The notes: generated by a model from the letters alone, not told the origin. Counted from the first letter of the stretch, positions 7,645 to 15,677 are shown. The stretch is DNA of 36,081 nucleotides from an uncultured Bacteroidota bacterium (GCA_903916255.1 CAIWVW010000031.1:1-36081), one strand, 5' to 3'. Made by a program: numbers and translations.

Positions 7645-7667
7645 TATTTTTGCCTACAAATTGTAGG
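7645..7667 (+). promoter_or_regulatory. Promoter and palindromic operator of the S24 repressor
   Basis: TATTTTTG at 7645-7652 fits TAnnTTTG. The next base begins a perfect odd palindrome, CCTACAA-A-TTGTAGG (7653-7667), which covers the expected transcription start and ends 3 bp before the ATG at 7671. This is the geometry of an autorepression operator. The transcript would have a very short leader. Confidence 0.6.
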
Positions 7668-7670
7668 TAT

Positions 7671-8438
7671 ATGTCTAAAGTAGCAAAAAACATCCGTCAC
7701 CTGCGCGATTTAAAAAATTTCACGCAGCAGCAGTTAGCCGATAAACTCAATATTACCAAGGCACGCCTAGGTTCATATGAGGAGAGCAGGAGTGAACCGT
7801 CGGTGGAGATGCTGATAAAATTCTCCAACTATTTCCACATCTCTATTGATGCGTTGCTTCGCGGCGACCTTACCAAAACCAATTTGGATGGGCTGATGAA
7901 AGTGGGCAACAACAGGCTGCTTTTTCCGGTAATACGGAATGAAGACGATAATGAAGAGATAGAACTTATCTCTATGAAAGCCTCGGCAGGTTACCTGAAC
8001 GGCTATGCCGACCCGGAATATGTGGAGCGGTTGCAGCGCATAAAGCTCCCTTTTCTGCCGGCTGGCAAGCATAGGGCATTCCCTATTAAAGGAGATTCCA
8101 TGCCGCCTTTGCGTGATGGTAGTTTTGTGGTGTGCAAGTTTGTTGAATCGTTCAGCGAAATAAAAGATGGCATCACTTATGTGTTTCTCACTAAATCGGA
8201 AGGGATAGTATATAAACGGGTATATAAAAACCCGAAAAGGAAAGATACGCTTATGCTTGTCGCCGATAATAAAGCCTACCAGCCCTATGAATTGAAAGCC
8301 CCTGATATTTTAGAAGTATGGGAATATGTATGCTCATTGAATATTGGTGCATATAAAGAGGAAGAGCTGAACTATGCCAGCATTATGAATATGCTGAAAG
8401 GCTTGCAGGTGGAAATGAAATCAATAGGCCATAAGTAG
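7671..8438 (+). CDS. XRE-S24 (LexA/CI-like) transcriptional repressor
   Basis: This 255-aa cytosolic regulator has an N-terminal XRE helix-turn-helix (residues 5-62, with FTQQQLADKLNITKARLGSY) and a C-terminal S24 serine protease-like domain. The likely self-cleavage bond is A106-G107 in MKASAGYLNGY. The nucleophile is S143 in KGDSMPP, and the general base is K182 in VYKRVY. By homology to LexA and lambda CI, RecA filaments would trigger self-cleavage and relieve repression. The frame can be extended to a TTG at 7650, but ATG at 7671 is chosen because the palindrome and promoter box occupy the extension. No phage genes are nearby, so it may be a stand-alone stress regulator of a type common in Bacteroidota. 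It flanks the R-M island. Confidence 0.88.
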   Translation: MSKVAKNIRHLRDLKNFTQQQLADKLNITKARLGSYEESRSEPSVEMLIKFSNYFHISIDALLRGDLTKTNLDGLMKVGNNRLLFPVIRNEDDNEEIELISMKASAGYLNGYADPEYVERLQRIKLPFLPAGKHRAFPIKGDSMPPLRDGSFVVCKFVESFSEIKDGITYVFLTKSEGIVYKRVYKNPKRKDTLMLVADNKAYQPYELKAPDILEVWEYVCSLNIGAYKEEELNYASIMNMLKGLQVEMKSIGHK

Positions 8439-8448
8439 TTCATGCAGT

Positions 8449-8510
8449 TTATAAAGGGAAAGTTCATAAAGTAAATGCATGCAACTTTCTTTACGGACTT
8501 TAGAAACTGA
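8449..8510. repeat. Imperfect inverted repeat downstream of the S24 repressor
   Basis: AGTTTATAAAGGGAAAGTTC at 8449-8468 and the segment ending GGACTTTAGAAACTG near 8510 are imperfect reverse complements built from 'AAAGTT' words, with ATGCAT at the centre. It may terminate transcription of the repressor gene. Confidence 0.4.
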
Positions 8511-8549
8511 CTTGTGAAACTTAACAATTTAGTAATTTCCCTTTTTTAG

Positions 8550-8557
8550 TATATTTG
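8550..8557 (+). promoter_or_regulatory. Candidate -7 element for the phosphate transporter
   Basis: TATATTTG fits TAnnTTTG and lies 62 bp before the PiT ATG. No phosphate-regulon box was recognised. Confidence 0.35.
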
Positions 8558-8619
8558 AATTTAAACTGCTTCTTTTGCTGCGTGTAATTTAATTTATAAT
8601 ACCCCATAAACTTAAACGC

Positions 8620-10038
8620 ATGCATATTTTTTCTATGCTAAACATGATTACGCTTCCTTTAATAGGAGCGGTTGACTTGAGTAGCTCTATCCTGATTATA
8701 TTTTTTCTTTGCCTGCTCGCTGTTGTAGCTTTCGAGTTTGTCAATGGTTTCCATGATACAGCCAATGCTGTTGCAACCGTAATATATACCAAAGCGCTCA
8801 AACCTCAACTTGCGGTTCCCTGGTCAGGCTTCTGGAATTTTATGGGTGTAAATGTGGGTGGTGTTGCGGTAGCTATGGGTATTTTAAAATTACTTCCGTT
8901 AAATGAATTGATGTCTCTGCCGGTTCAAATTGGGGCGTGCCTGGTAATGGGGGTTTTGGTTACTTCTATTATATGGAACTTAAGCACCTGGTATTTGGGT
9001 ATCCCTTGCTCCAGTTCGCACACCTTGATTGGTGCCATGATTGGAGGCAGCATGGCATTCACCCATTTTTATGCCGGAAGCGTAAATTGGGACAAAGCCA
9101 AAGAAATTGGGTTATCATTAATCATGTCTCCGTTATTCGGTTTCGGGGCAGCTGTACTTCTCCTGCTTTTCCTTAAAAGATTTGTGAAATCTGAAAAGTT
9201 GTTCCACATTCCGCAAGGCGATAATGATAAGCCCTCCCTGGTTATCAGGATATTATTGATAATTACCTGCACGCTGGTAAGTTTTTTCCACGGAAGCAAT
9301 GATGGACAAAAGGGTGTTGGTTTGCTTATGTTGATATTAATTGCCTTCCTGCCCGCAACATTTGCAATTGACCACAATATCCCGAAAGATAAGATGACGA
9401 TTTCCTTAAATTCTGCGCAGCAAATAGTGCAAAAAACATTGGTTGCCAATCCGGCCAGTAAAGATGTAGCGCATTTAGATACCCTTATTACAAAAGCCTC
9501 GGCTGATATGGCCTTAACTACGGATGCGAAAGGAACATTTAAATACAGGAAAGATATTCAGGCAGTAAATAAAAGTATCAAAGCTATTTTAGGGGACAAC
9601 AAAATAAAAATGCCCGATGCTGACAGGGCTACTATTTCAGCCGCTTCCGGAGATTTGACCAAAATCACCGACTTTTCACCGGAGTGGGTAATTATCACCA
9701 TATCCCTGTCGCTTGGTTTAGGCACCATGATTGGGTGGAAACGAATTGTGGTAACGCTTGGAGAAAAAATAGGTAAAACACATTTAAGTTATGCACAAGG
9801 CGCCACGGCCGAAATTGTTGCGGCAAGCACCATCGGTTTAAGTTCCTGGTTTGGACTGCCGGTTAGCACCACACATGTGCTTTCAAGTGGTATTGCAGGT
9901 GCTATGGTTGCCACAGGCGGAACCAAAAATTTGCAAGGTGGAACACTAAAAAGCATTGCGATGGCCTGGGTTTTAACCTTGCCAGTTTGCATCGGGATGG
10001 CATATGGGCTCTTTATGCTGTTTCATTTGTTGGTGTAG
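8620..10038 (+). CDS. PiT-family inorganic phosphate transporter
   Basis: This is a 472-aa inner-membrane symporter (PHO4/PiT superfamily) for low-affinity phosphate uptake, probably as metal-phosphate with H+ or Na+. The two inverted PiT signature halves are clear: FVNGFHDTANAVATVIYT near residue 41 and FFHGSNDGQKGVG near 223. The paired segments IPCSSSHTLIGAMIGG (about 128-143) and LPVSTTHVLSSGIAGAMVA (about 413-431) are the repeat-domain helices of the family. A soluble insert of roughly 100 residues, at about 250-355, separates the halves and is rich in Lys, Asp and Thr. The preferred start is ATG at 8620, although ATGs at 8635 and 8644 are possible. No PhoU-like DUF47 partner gene is adjacent, which is unusual for this family. 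Confidence 0.93.
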   Translation: MHIFSMLNMITLPLIGAVDLSSSILIIFFLCLLAVVAFEFVNGFHDTANAVATVIYTKALKPQLAVPWSGFWNFMGVNVGGVAVAMGILKLLPLNELMSLPVQIGACLVMGVLVTSIIWNLSTWYLGIPCSSSHTLIGAMIGGSMAFTHFYAGSVNWDKAKEIGLSLIMSPLFGFGAAVLLLLFLKRFVKSEKLFHIPQGDNDKPSLVIRILLIITCTLVSFFHGSNDGQKGVGLLMLILIAFLPATFAIDHNIPKDKMTISLNSAQQIVQKTLVANPASKDVAHLDTLITKASADMALTTDAKGTFKYRKDIQAVNKSIKAILGDNKIKMPDADRATISAASGDLTKITDFSPEWVIITISLSLGLGTMIGWKRIVVTLGEKIGKTHLSYAQGATAEIVAASTIGLSSWFGLPVSTTHVLSSGIAGAMVATGGTKNLQGGTLKSIAMAWVLTLPVCIGMAYGLFMLFHLLV

Positions 10039-10107
10039 AATAAAAAATAACGCCTTTTAGCCCTGCCATAAAAACAAAAATATAATCTTTGTAAAAAAAA
10101 TCCGGAA

Positions 10108-10932
10108 ATGAATAAAATATTAGTAGCTACCGACTTCTCCAACTGCGCCCGCAACGCTATGGAATACGCTATGGAACTGGCAAAGGTTTTGCAGGTGGAA
10201 GTATGCGTAATACACGCCATTGGCACAACGGAGGGTATTAATAACAATACCTACAGCGCACTTTATATTGAAGATTATTACAACAATAAAAGACAGGCCT
10301 TAAAAGATTGGGCAAATACGTTCACGGCGGTGGAATCATTTAAAGATATTCCTGTTTCTACGGTTTGCGAAGTGGGAAGTGTCAGCACAGTTATTACCAA
10401 ATATATTGATGCCAATCCGGTTGAAATGCTGGTGATGGGGACGATGGGTTCCACAGGCATTACAGGAATATTCGGGAGCAATGCCAATACCATGGTAGAA
10501 AAAACGAAAACTCCCACTCTGATAATTCCGTTGGAAAGTAAGTTTTCTATGAAATCGGTTATTACACTTGCCACCGATTTTGAATCTCCTTTATCACAAG
10601 GTGATATTAATAGTTTGAATGAAATAATTTCGGCCTCCAAAGCTGAAAAACTGAATGTGCTGAATATTATTGAGGGTAGTGCAAGCTGGAAGAAAAACGA
10701 AGCTGGCGAGGAGAATTTAAAGAAAATGATTAACTCTACCGAATTGGAGTTTAGCTATATTAATGAGAGCAATCCTATTAACGGGATTATGAATTTTGTA
10801 ATAAGTAATAAAACGGATATCCTCTGTTTGGTAAAACGCCATCACAATATTGTATATCGGATTTTTAATAAAAGCACCGTGAACCAGGTAATGAACAGGT
10901 CCATTAAGGCTGTTCTTATTTTGCACGAATAA
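10108..10932 (+). CDS. Universal stress protein with two Usp domains
   Basis: This is a 274-aa cytosolic protein made of two tandem UspA folds. The first domain (residues 1-149) starts with the strand MNKILVATDFSNCARNAMEY. It keeps the ATP-binding motif G-x2-G-x9-G-S in VMGTMGSTGITGIFGSNA, close to residue 111. The second domain (about 150-274) begins SVITLATDFESPLS and lacks an intact nucleotide motif, as is common in tandem Usp proteins. It follows the phosphate transporter by 69 bp in the same direction. An AATCTTTG near-match to the -7 box in that gap suggests its own promoter. The specific stress role cannot be told from sequence. Confidence 0.9.
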   Translation: MNKILVATDFSNCARNAMEYAMELAKVLQVEVCVIHAIGTTEGINNNTYSALYIEDYYNNKRQALKDWANTFTAVESFKDIPVSTVCEVGSVSTVITKYIDANPVEMLVMGTMGSTGITGIFGSNANTMVEKTKTPTLIIPLESKFSMKSVITLATDFESPLSQGDINSLNEIISASKAEKLNVLNIIEGSASWKKNEAGEENLKKMINSTELEFSYINESNPINGIMNFVISNKTDILCLVKRHHNIVYRIFNKSTVNQVMNRSIKAVLILHE

Positions 10933-10968
10933 AAAATAGAACGTTGCGTGTTTTGATATTTATTTTTT

Positions 10969-10976
10969 TATCTTTG
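10969..10976 (+). promoter_or_regulatory. Candidate -7 element for the secreted 201-aa protein
   Basis: TATCTTTG is a strict TAnnTTTG match 21 bp before the ATG at 10998, in a T-rich stretch. It gives a short leader typical of Bacteroidota promoters. Confidence 0.5.
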
Positions 10977-10997
10977 TGTTACTAAAAATAAATCGAC

Positions 10998-11603
10998 ATG
11001 AAAGCAAACAGGTTATTTAAAGCAGTTTTATTCATCGGGGCAACATTAGTCCTTTTCTCATTCGGCCTTCCCATGCCGGAAGGATGGTTTGCCGCCGGAA
11101 ACGCTCCTAAAAGCTATGATATGGGTGCCGAGACAGGCGCCGGAGAATATGGCAAAAAAGCCGCTACCATAAAATCTATTGATAAAGAAATTAACGGTTT
11201 CGGAACACTTATGCAGCAATGCCTGCCAGGCAAGTACCTTGGAAAAAGGGTAAGAATGACGGGCTATATGAAAACAAAAGATGTAAAAGAATGGGCAGGG
11301 TTCTGGTTCAGGGTCGACCAAAAGGGTTCACAGGAACCGCTTTCATTTGACAATATGAAAAACGGCAAAAAAGACAGGTCAATTACGGGAACAACAGATT
11401 GGACGAAATATGAAATTGTTTTGGATGTTCCTGCGGAAGCTTCCAATATAGCCTATGGTGCATTGCTTTCAGGCACAGGACAAGTATGGTTTGATAACTT
11501 AAGTTTTGAAATAGTGGATAATTCTGTGCCAGTTACCGGGATGGGAAAAGATATGGGAATGTCAAATCTTACGGAACCTACTAACCTTGATTTCCAAAAA
11601 TAG
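10998..11603 (+). CDS. Secreted beta-sandwich protein, function unknown
   Basis: This 201-aa protein has an N-terminal signal sequence (MKANRLFKAVLFIGATLVLF, positive then hydrophobic) and so is exported. The mature part has the look of a galactose-binding-like beta sandwich. KYLGKRVRMTGYMKTKDV is a first strand pair. AGFWFRVD follows, then TDWTKYEIVLDVPAEASNI and ALLSGTGQVWFDNLSFEIVD. The closing 'G-x-V-W-F-D-N-L' pattern is common in carbohydrate-binding modules. No catalytic residues or type IX C-terminal sorting domain are visible. It is preceded by its own -7 box and converges with the OMP gene ending at 11609, only 5 bp away. Carbohydrate binding is an inference. Confidence 0.72.
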   Translation: MKANRLFKAVLFIGATLVLFSFGLPMPEGWFAAGNAPKSYDMGAETGAGEYGKKAATIKSIDKEINGFGTLMQQCLPGKYLGKRVRMTGYMKTKDVKEWAGFWFRVDQKGSQEPLSFDNMKNGKKDRSITGTTDWTKYEIVLDVPAEASNIAYGALLSGTGQVWFDNLSFEIVDNSVPVTGMGKDMGMSNLTEPTNLDFQK

Positions 11604-11608
11604 TTTTC

Positions 11609-12256
11609 TTATTTCTTCTTCTTCCTCACATCAAAATTAAAGCCCAGTCCAAAGTTGAAACTTAATTCGCTAATGTTTGTTTCATCAGCGGCAGTAAGGT
11701 GTTCACCAATAGTGTAGCGAACGTTCACTTCTATGTGAAACCATTTTACGGCAAAGTAATTAATGCCAAGTACTCCCGAAGCAAGCGGACAGATAGTTGC
11801 CACATCAGGGCCAACACCGGGATATCCTCCATATGGGTCGCCGACTAATACCTGTGTATAGCTTATTCCGGGCTGGAAGCCGATTACAGGGTCAAAATGA
11901 GAATGGGTTGGAATATGATAGAATGCACCGAAATATAGTGCATCGTTTTTATATAATAAAGAGGTAGTTTGATTCAGTGAATTCAGAAATAAATAGACAT
12001 CTCCGCGAAAGGATATTGTTTTCTCTGCGTAATACTCTATATCTCCTGTTAGGTAAGCATTGGTAAGGTTATTTTCGGGCATATCGCCAATCGCAATAGT
12101 TCCGGCAGCGCTTAAAATGCCTTTGTGCACATAACCTGAATCGGATTGAGCAAATGAGTAGAAAGGGAAAAGTAGAAAGTTTATAAAGCAAAGAGTAAGG
12201 CTCCACTTTACAGACTTTCTACTTTCTACGTTTAACTTTTTTACTTCTTTCCCCAT
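11609..12256 (-). CDS. Outer-membrane beta-barrel-like protein
   Basis: This 215-aa protein has a signal peptide ending FYSFAQ-SDSG (about residue 36) and alternating hydrophobic/polar strands. Aromatic-rich strand ends (for example NYFAVKWFHIEVNVRYTIG) and the C-terminal strand ELSFNFGLGFNFDVRKKKK match a small OmpA/OmpW-like barrel. Its closest relatives cannot be named. The start overlaps the 3' end of the upstream OMP gene by 16 bp, so the two are translationally coupled. Much of the leader and signal peptide (residues ~9-32) is encoded by the inverted repeat at 12160-12230, so the native N-terminus may have been replaced. Convergent with the gene ending at 11603. Confidence 0.75.
   Translation of the reverse strand: MGKEVKKLNVESRKSVKWSLTLCFINFLLFPFYSFAQSDSGYVHKGILSAAGTIAIGDMPENNLTNAYLTGDIEYYAEKTISFRGDVYLFLNSLNQTTSLLYKNDALYFGAFYHIPTHSHFDPVIGFQPGISYTQVLVGDPYGGYPGVGPDVATICPLASGVLGINYFAVKWFHIEVNVRYTIGEHLTAADETNISELSFNFGLGFNFDVRKKKK
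12160..12230. repeat. Inverted repeat overlapping a signal-peptide coding region
   Basis: Perfect 12-bp arms AAAGTAGAAAGT (12169-12180) and ACTTTCTACTTT (12214-12225) are extended by further imperfect pairing outside. The 'GTAGAAAGT' words are of the kind seen between genes, but here they lie inside the 215-aa OMP gene and encode its signal sequence. Confidence 0.6.
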
Positions 12257-12939
12257 AAGTTTCCAATTTCGTAGTTAACACTTAGGGTAGTAAGCAAGTG
12301 GCCCTCGCGCGATAAACCCGGGCCTTTAGTAATGCTCAGGTACTGTTCGGTTCCATCATTATCTATCGATGTAATAATATTTGTGCCAAGATGAATCATG
12401 TATTGCGAAAGCAGGGAAATATCGAAGTGTTTTGTGATATTATAGTGTATGCCAAAACCTCCCGGAATGGCAAAACTCCATCTTTGCTGGGGCAGCGCAC
12501 CGGGCCAATAAGAATTTACCTGTGTATAATCGAAACAGTTTCCGGCAATAAGATAGGTGGTAACTTTTCCGACTGTAAGCGGATTCTTGCTTAAATAAAA
12601 AAGCACCGACCAGCCTATATGTGCATCGCGTCTATATCCCAGCCCCTGTATATCAGTCGAGATATAATCGGCAAACCATTCGGTGTTGATGTACTTATCC
12701 AGCCTGATTCTGAATTCACCGCCTGCACCCATGCCAATGCTTTGTGCATCGGTGAAGGCGCTTATGGTATTTCGCATCCCGAAGGAAACCTGCCCTGAAT
12801 AGGCAGAATCCTTTTTAGTTTGGCCTTGAATCGAGAGACTGAAAAATAATAGAATTGCAACAATAATTGCACACGGATGACACGGATGCGACTGATTTTC
12901 GCTGATTTTATCCGTGTTTATCTGTTTAGTCTGTGTCAT
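12241..12939 (-). CDS. Outer-membrane beta-barrel-like protein, paralogue-like neighbour
   Basis: From the ATG at 12939 the product is 232 aa. After an odd polar leader (MTQTKQINTDKISENQSHPC) comes a hydrophobic export segment (AIIVAILLFFSLSIQGQ), then about eight amphipathic strands typical of a small outer-membrane barrel (for example YINTEWFADYISTDI, WSFAIPGGFGIHYNI). The frame is open to 13104, but that extension lies inside ndk and is rejected. The leader up to HPCHPC is encoded by the inverted repeat at 12869-12947, so the repeat provides the start codon. The native start was probably just before IIVAILLFF. It follows ndk by 13 bp and overlaps the next OMP gene by 16 bp, which implies an operon. 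Function unknown. Confidence 0.7.
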   Translation of the reverse strand: MTQTKQINTDKISENQSHPCHPCAIIVAILLFFSLSIQGQTKKDSAYSGQVSFGMRNTISAFTDAQSIGMGAGGEFRIRLDKYINTEWFADYISTDIQGLGYRRDAHIGWSVLFYLSKNPLTVGKVTTYLIAGNCFDYTQVNSYWPGALPQQRWSFAIPGGFGIHYNITKHFDISLLSQYMIHLGTNIITSIDNDGTEQYLSITKGPGLSREGHLLTTLSVNYEIGNLWGKK

Positions 12940-12947
12940 CCGTGTGC
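12869..12947. repeat. CACGGAT-type inverted repeat at the ndk/OMP junction
   Basis: Perfect 15-bp arms GCACACGGATGACAC (12869-12883) and GTGTCATCCGTGTGC (12933-12947) enclose a 49-bp loop with related words (ATCCGTGTTTATCTGTTTAG). It begins 5 bp after the ndk stop and carries the ATG used by the OMP gene. The words resemble those of the repeat around the GxxExxY gene (17326-17821). Confidence 0.8.
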
Positions 12948-12952
12948 TATTC

Positions 12953-13372
12953 TTATATGCGTTCCAAATGCGAAAAGAAGAAATTACCCTCAATTGCCGC
13001 ATTTTCATCGCTGTCGGAACCATGCACTGCATTGGCTCCCATTGATTTAGCATATAATTTACGAATCGTTCCTTCATCGGCTTTAGCCGGGTCGGTAGCG
13101 CCAATTAATTTACGGAAATCGGCTACGGCATTATCTTTTTCTAAAATAGCTGCAATAATAGGCCCCGAAGACATAAATTCTACGAGCTCTCCATAGAATC
13201 CGCGCTCCTTGTGAACCTCATAAAATTTGCCTGCGGTTTCACTGGTTAATCTTGTGATTTTCATCGCTATAAGTTTAAACCCTGCTTTCTCAATCATGCT
13301 TAAAATTGCTCCTGAATTTCCGGCTCCGAAAGCGTCCGGTTTCACCATTGTAAATGTTCTGTTTGTGGCCAT
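12953..13372 (-). CDS. ndk: Nucleoside-diphosphate kinase
   Basis: This 139-aa protein has the normal bacterial NDK length. It transfers phosphate from ATP to nucleoside diphosphates through a phosphohistidine, balancing NTP and dNTP pools in the cytosol. It starts [11 protein letters not shown], the N-terminal signature that includes the nucleotide-contacting lysine. The active-site signature NAVHGSDS carries the catalytic H117. [16 protein letters not shown] is the conserved central helix and Kpn loop region. It is divergent from the DHH phosphoesterase gene and has a strict TATCTTTG -7 box 30 bp upstream. Two OMP genes follow on the same strand. Confidence 0.97.
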   Translation of the reverse strand: MATNRTFTMVKPDAFGAGNSGAILSMIEKAGFKLIAMKITRLTSETAGKFYEVHKERGFYGELVEFMSSGPIIAAILEKDNAVADFRKLIGATDPAKADEGTIRKLYAKSMGANAVHGSDSDENAAIEGNFFFSHLERI

Positions 13373-13401
13373 GTAATCTGTATGTTTTTTTAATTTGACC
13401 G

Positions 13402-13409
13402 CAAAGATA
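13402..13409 (-). promoter_or_regulatory. Promoter -7 element of ndk
   Basis: Minus-strand TATCTTTG is a strict TAnnTTTG match 29 bp upstream of the ndk ATG at 13372. Confidence 0.55.
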
Positions 13410-13434
13410 AATTTCTTTATCTACCTAATCCTGC

Positions 13435-13442
13435 TAAATTTG
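13435..13442 (+). promoter_or_regulatory. Promoter -7 element of the DHH phosphoesterase operon
   Basis: TAAATTTG is a strict TAnnTTTG match 25 bp before the TTG start at 13468. It is divergent from the ndk promoter within the same 95-bp gap. Confidence 0.5.
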
Positions 13443-13467
13443 CATCTCAAACACAATTCTTCACATT

Positions 13468-14487
13468 TTGACCGATAAGGAGTTTTCAGCGATAAACACA
13501 ATTTTGCATGAACCATGCAAGGTGGTTATCATTATGCATAAATCGCCCGATGGCGATGCCGTGGGTTCTTCGCTTGGTATGAAACACTACCTTGAAAAAA
13601 TAGGGCATACGGTTAGCGTACTTTCCCCGAATGGCTATCCCGAATTTTTAAAATGGATGCCGGGAAATAAATCGGTAATCGATTTTGAAAAAACACCTTC
13701 ACCTGCCAATCAGGCCATAGCTAAAGCGGAACTGATTATATTTTTAGATTTTAACTCGCTCACCAGAATTGGCGGCCTTGACAAAGCCGTAAAAAAATCA
13801 AAGGCCAAAAGATTAATAATAGACCACCATCCCCAACCGGAAGACTTTGCCGATTTTGTATTCCATAATACCGGTGCTTCTTCCACCGCTGAATTGGTAT
13901 ATGATTTTATTACACTTTTAGGCGACAACAAAAAAATACATAAAGACATTGCCAACTGCTTGTATGCAGGTATTATGACCGATACAGGCTCATTCCGTTT
14001 TGCAAGCACTACCGCACACACGCATGATGTAGTTGCCGATTTAATGCGCCATGGGGCGGAGGCTACGAAAGTGCATCGTTTTGTAGATGATAACAACCGC
14101 GATATTCGCTTGCGCTTACTTGGCTACGCTGTTATGGAAAAAATGAAAATATTTCCTGATTTTGCAACCGGATTTATTACACTTACACAAAGTGAATTAA
14201 AACGATTCGATTATAAAGAGGGAGATACAGAAGGGCTGGTAAACGAGCCTATCTCAGTAAAAGGAATTGTTTTTTCTGCTCTTTTTACAGAACAATTGGA
14301 TGGGGAAATAAAAATTTCTTTCCGTTCCAAAGATTCATTTGATGTGAACCTGTTTGCGCGGAAACATTTTAACGGAGGCGGACATAAAAATGCAGCCGGC
14401 GGCCGCAGTGATTTATCGATGGATGAAACCATTTTAAAATTCCTGAACCTCCTTTCCGAATATAAGCAGGAACTAAAAGGAAAATAA
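13468..14487 (+). CDS. DHH/DHHA1 phosphoesterase (NrnA/bifunctional oligoribonuclease-like)
   Basis: This 339-aa cytosolic Mn-dependent phosphodiesterase is expected to degrade nano-RNA, 3'-phosphoadenosine 5'-phosphate or linear dinucleotides. Metal-binding motifs are visible: H24-KSPDGD (D28, D30) as the first site, FLDF (D94) as the second, DHH at 119-121 as the third, and MTDTGSFRFAS around residue 172 as the fourth. The C-terminal DHHA1 domain ends with the substrate-binding HFNGGGHKNAAGG. The start is TTG: the family begins just before this point, and the first in-frame ATG (residue 23) would remove the first beta strand. It is followed 8 bp later by the GldI-like lipoprotein gene. I recall the ndk/DHH/gldI neighbourhood as recurrent in gliding Bacteroidota. 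Confidence 0.93.
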   Translation: MTDKEFSAINTILHEPCKVVIIMHKSPDGDAVGSSLGMKHYLEKIGHTVSVLSPNGYPEFLKWMPGNKSVIDFEKTPSPANQAIAKAELIIFLDFNSLTRIGGLDKAVKKSKAKRLIIDHHPQPEDFADFVFHNTGASSTAELVYDFITLLGDNKKIHKDIANCLYAGIMTDTGSFRFASTTAHTHDVVADLMRHGAEATKVHRFVDDNNRDIRLRLLGYAVMEKMKIFPDFATGFITLTQSELKRFDYKEGDTEGLVNEPISVKGIVFSALFTEQLDGEIKISFRSKDSFDVNLFARKHFNGGGHKNAAGGRSDLSMDETILKFLNLLSEYKQELKGK

Positions 14488-14495
14488 CATTGCAA

Positions 14496-15038
14496 ATGCA
14501 GCGTTTGTTAATTGCAACAGTATTTATTTCGCTTTCTTTAACAGGCTGTCATCAGGACCGGCAACAGGATGATGATTCCTTTGTGCCACCCAATACACAG
14601 GAAATAAATAAACAACTGATTCCTTCGCAGCAAAAGTACATAAGGCAGGAAACAGATGAGATAAACCAGTACATAAAAGTGCATGAGTACGCCATGCAGA
14701 TTACCGGCACAGGTATCCGTTACATGATTTATGAACATGGAAAGGGGCCTGTTGCCAAAGCAGGTAATTACGTGCAGATTGTTTATTCCATAAAACTGTT
14801 GGACGGTACTCTTTGCTATGACTCTAAAACGGATGGCCCACGGGAGTTCCGGGTAGATAAAGACGATGTGGAAAGCGGCGTACACCAAGCCGTGCAACTG
14901 ATGCATGTGGGTGATAAGGCATTATTTATTCTTCCTTCTTTTCTGGCTCACGGCATAGCCGGAGACCATGACAAGATACCTCCGGGAGCGGTGGTTATTT
15001 ACGATATTTCATTGTTGAAGGTTCAGGATAATCCCTAA
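14496..15038 (+). CDS. FKBP-type peptidyl-prolyl isomerase lipoprotein, GldI-like
   Basis: From the ATG at 14496 this is a 180-aa lipoprotein with lipobox LTGC (lipidated C18). A charged linker follows (to about residue 75), and then an FKBP domain. GNYVQIVYSIKLLDGTLCYDS is the FKBP strand pair, AVQLMHVGDKALFILPSFLAHG the 'G-x-k-a-x-f-x-P' core, and IPPGAVVIYDISLLKVQ the final strand. It would assist folding of proline-containing proteins in the periplasm. Gliding Bacteroidota carry a lipoprotein of this kind, GldI, and the position after the DHH gene supports that match; sequence alone does not prove it. The frame extends to TTG at 14490, but the ATG gives a normal signal peptide. Confidence 0.85.
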   Translation: MQRLLIATVFISLSLTGCHQDRQQDDDSFVPPNTQEINKQLIPSQQKYIRQETDEINQYIKVHEYAMQITGTGIRYMIYEHGKGPVAKAGNYVQIVYSIKLLDGTLCYDSKTDGPREFRVDKDDVESGVHQAVQLMHVGDKALFILPSFLAHGIAGDHDKIPPGAVVIYDISLLKVQDNP

Positions 15039-15054
15039 CTTCAAATTGTAAATT

Positions 15055-15118
15055 GTGAATGCTGAATTGTAAATAGTAAAACGTGAAATTCATTTAGAAT
15101 TTACAATTTAACATTTAC
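15055..15118. repeat. AATTGTAAAT-type inverted repeat between convergent genes
   Basis: Arms at 15055-15074 and 15099-15118 pair at 17 of 20 positions (core words GAATTGTAAAT and ATTTACAATTT). It lies between the 3' ends of the FKBP and RNase H genes and may terminate both. The RNase H stop codon (TAA, 15117-15115) is inside the right arm. Confidence 0.65.
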
Positions 15119-15573
15119 AATTGTTTTTCGTATCCTTCATCAATATGCAAATGCCTTGATTGCGCTGCCGCAACTGCCAATACATCGCAGCGTTCATTTT
15201 CCACATTGGCGGCATGGCCCTTCACCCAAACGAATTTTATTTTTTGTGTAGGATATAGTAGCAGGAACCGTTTCCAGAGGTCAGGGTTTTTTTTGCCATG
15301 AAAATTTTTCTTGCTCCATCCGAACACCCAACCCTTACTTACAGAGTCAACCACATATTTCGAATCGCTGTAAATAGTAACATCTAACTGCGGTTGTTTT
15401 AAAGCCTCCAGCGCAACAATTACGCTTAGCAATTCCATGCGGTTATTGGTAGTGAGCCGGAACCCCTGCGAAATTTCTTTGCGCTTGGCGCCCGACATCA
15501 TCACCACGCCAAAGCCTCCCGGCCCGGGATTGCCTTGCGATGCGCCATCTGTATATATAATTACCTTGGTCAA
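15115..15573 (-). CDS. rnhA: Ribonuclease HI
   Basis: This is a 152-aa (TTG start) cytosolic enzyme that cuts RNA in RNA-DNA hybrids. Active-site residues match the E. coli enzyme in order: D9 in IYTDGASQGNPGPGG, E47 in NNRMELLS, D70 in IYSDSKYVV, H120 in VWVKGHA, and D130 in NERCD. The basic handle GWVFGWSKKNFHGKKNPDLW is present. No ATG exists. TTG at 15573 gives MTKVIIYTDG, the expected N-terminus. A GTG at 15609 would add NFINFTNFINF, encoded entirely by the inverted repeat at 15584-15677. The stop codon also lies in a repeat (15055-15118), so both ends of the gene abut palindromic DNA. Confidence 0.93.
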   Translation of the reverse strand: MTKVIIYTDGASQGNPGPGGFGVVMMSGAKRKEISQGFRLTTNNRMELLSVIVALEALKQPQLDVTIYSDSKYVVDSVSKGWVFGWSKKNFHGKKNPDLWKRFLLLYPTQKIKFVWVKGHAANVENERCDVLAVAAAQSRHLHIDEGYEKQL

Positions 15574-15583
15574 GAAATTTATA

Positions 15584-15677
15584 AAGTTCGTAAAGTTAAT
15601 AAAGTTCACAAAGGTGTTCGGACAGATTGATGGTGAAAAATTAAAGGCTTTACAAACTTTATTAACTTTACCAACTT
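15584..15677. repeat. AAAGTT-type inverted repeat between rnhA and DUF4337 gene
   Basis: Arms at 15584-15606 and 15655-15677 pair at 22 of 23 positions (shared core GTAAAGTTAATAAAGTT), with a 48-bp loop. The right arm shares 21 of 22 bases with the maeB leader at 19893-19914. In both places it lies shortly before a start codon. Confidence 0.8.

Noticed and set aside
12940-13104. N-terminal extension of the OMP frame into ndk
   Set aside because: It lies within ndk coding sequence on the same strand in another frame and would remove the export signal from the N-terminus. ATG at 12939 is preferred.
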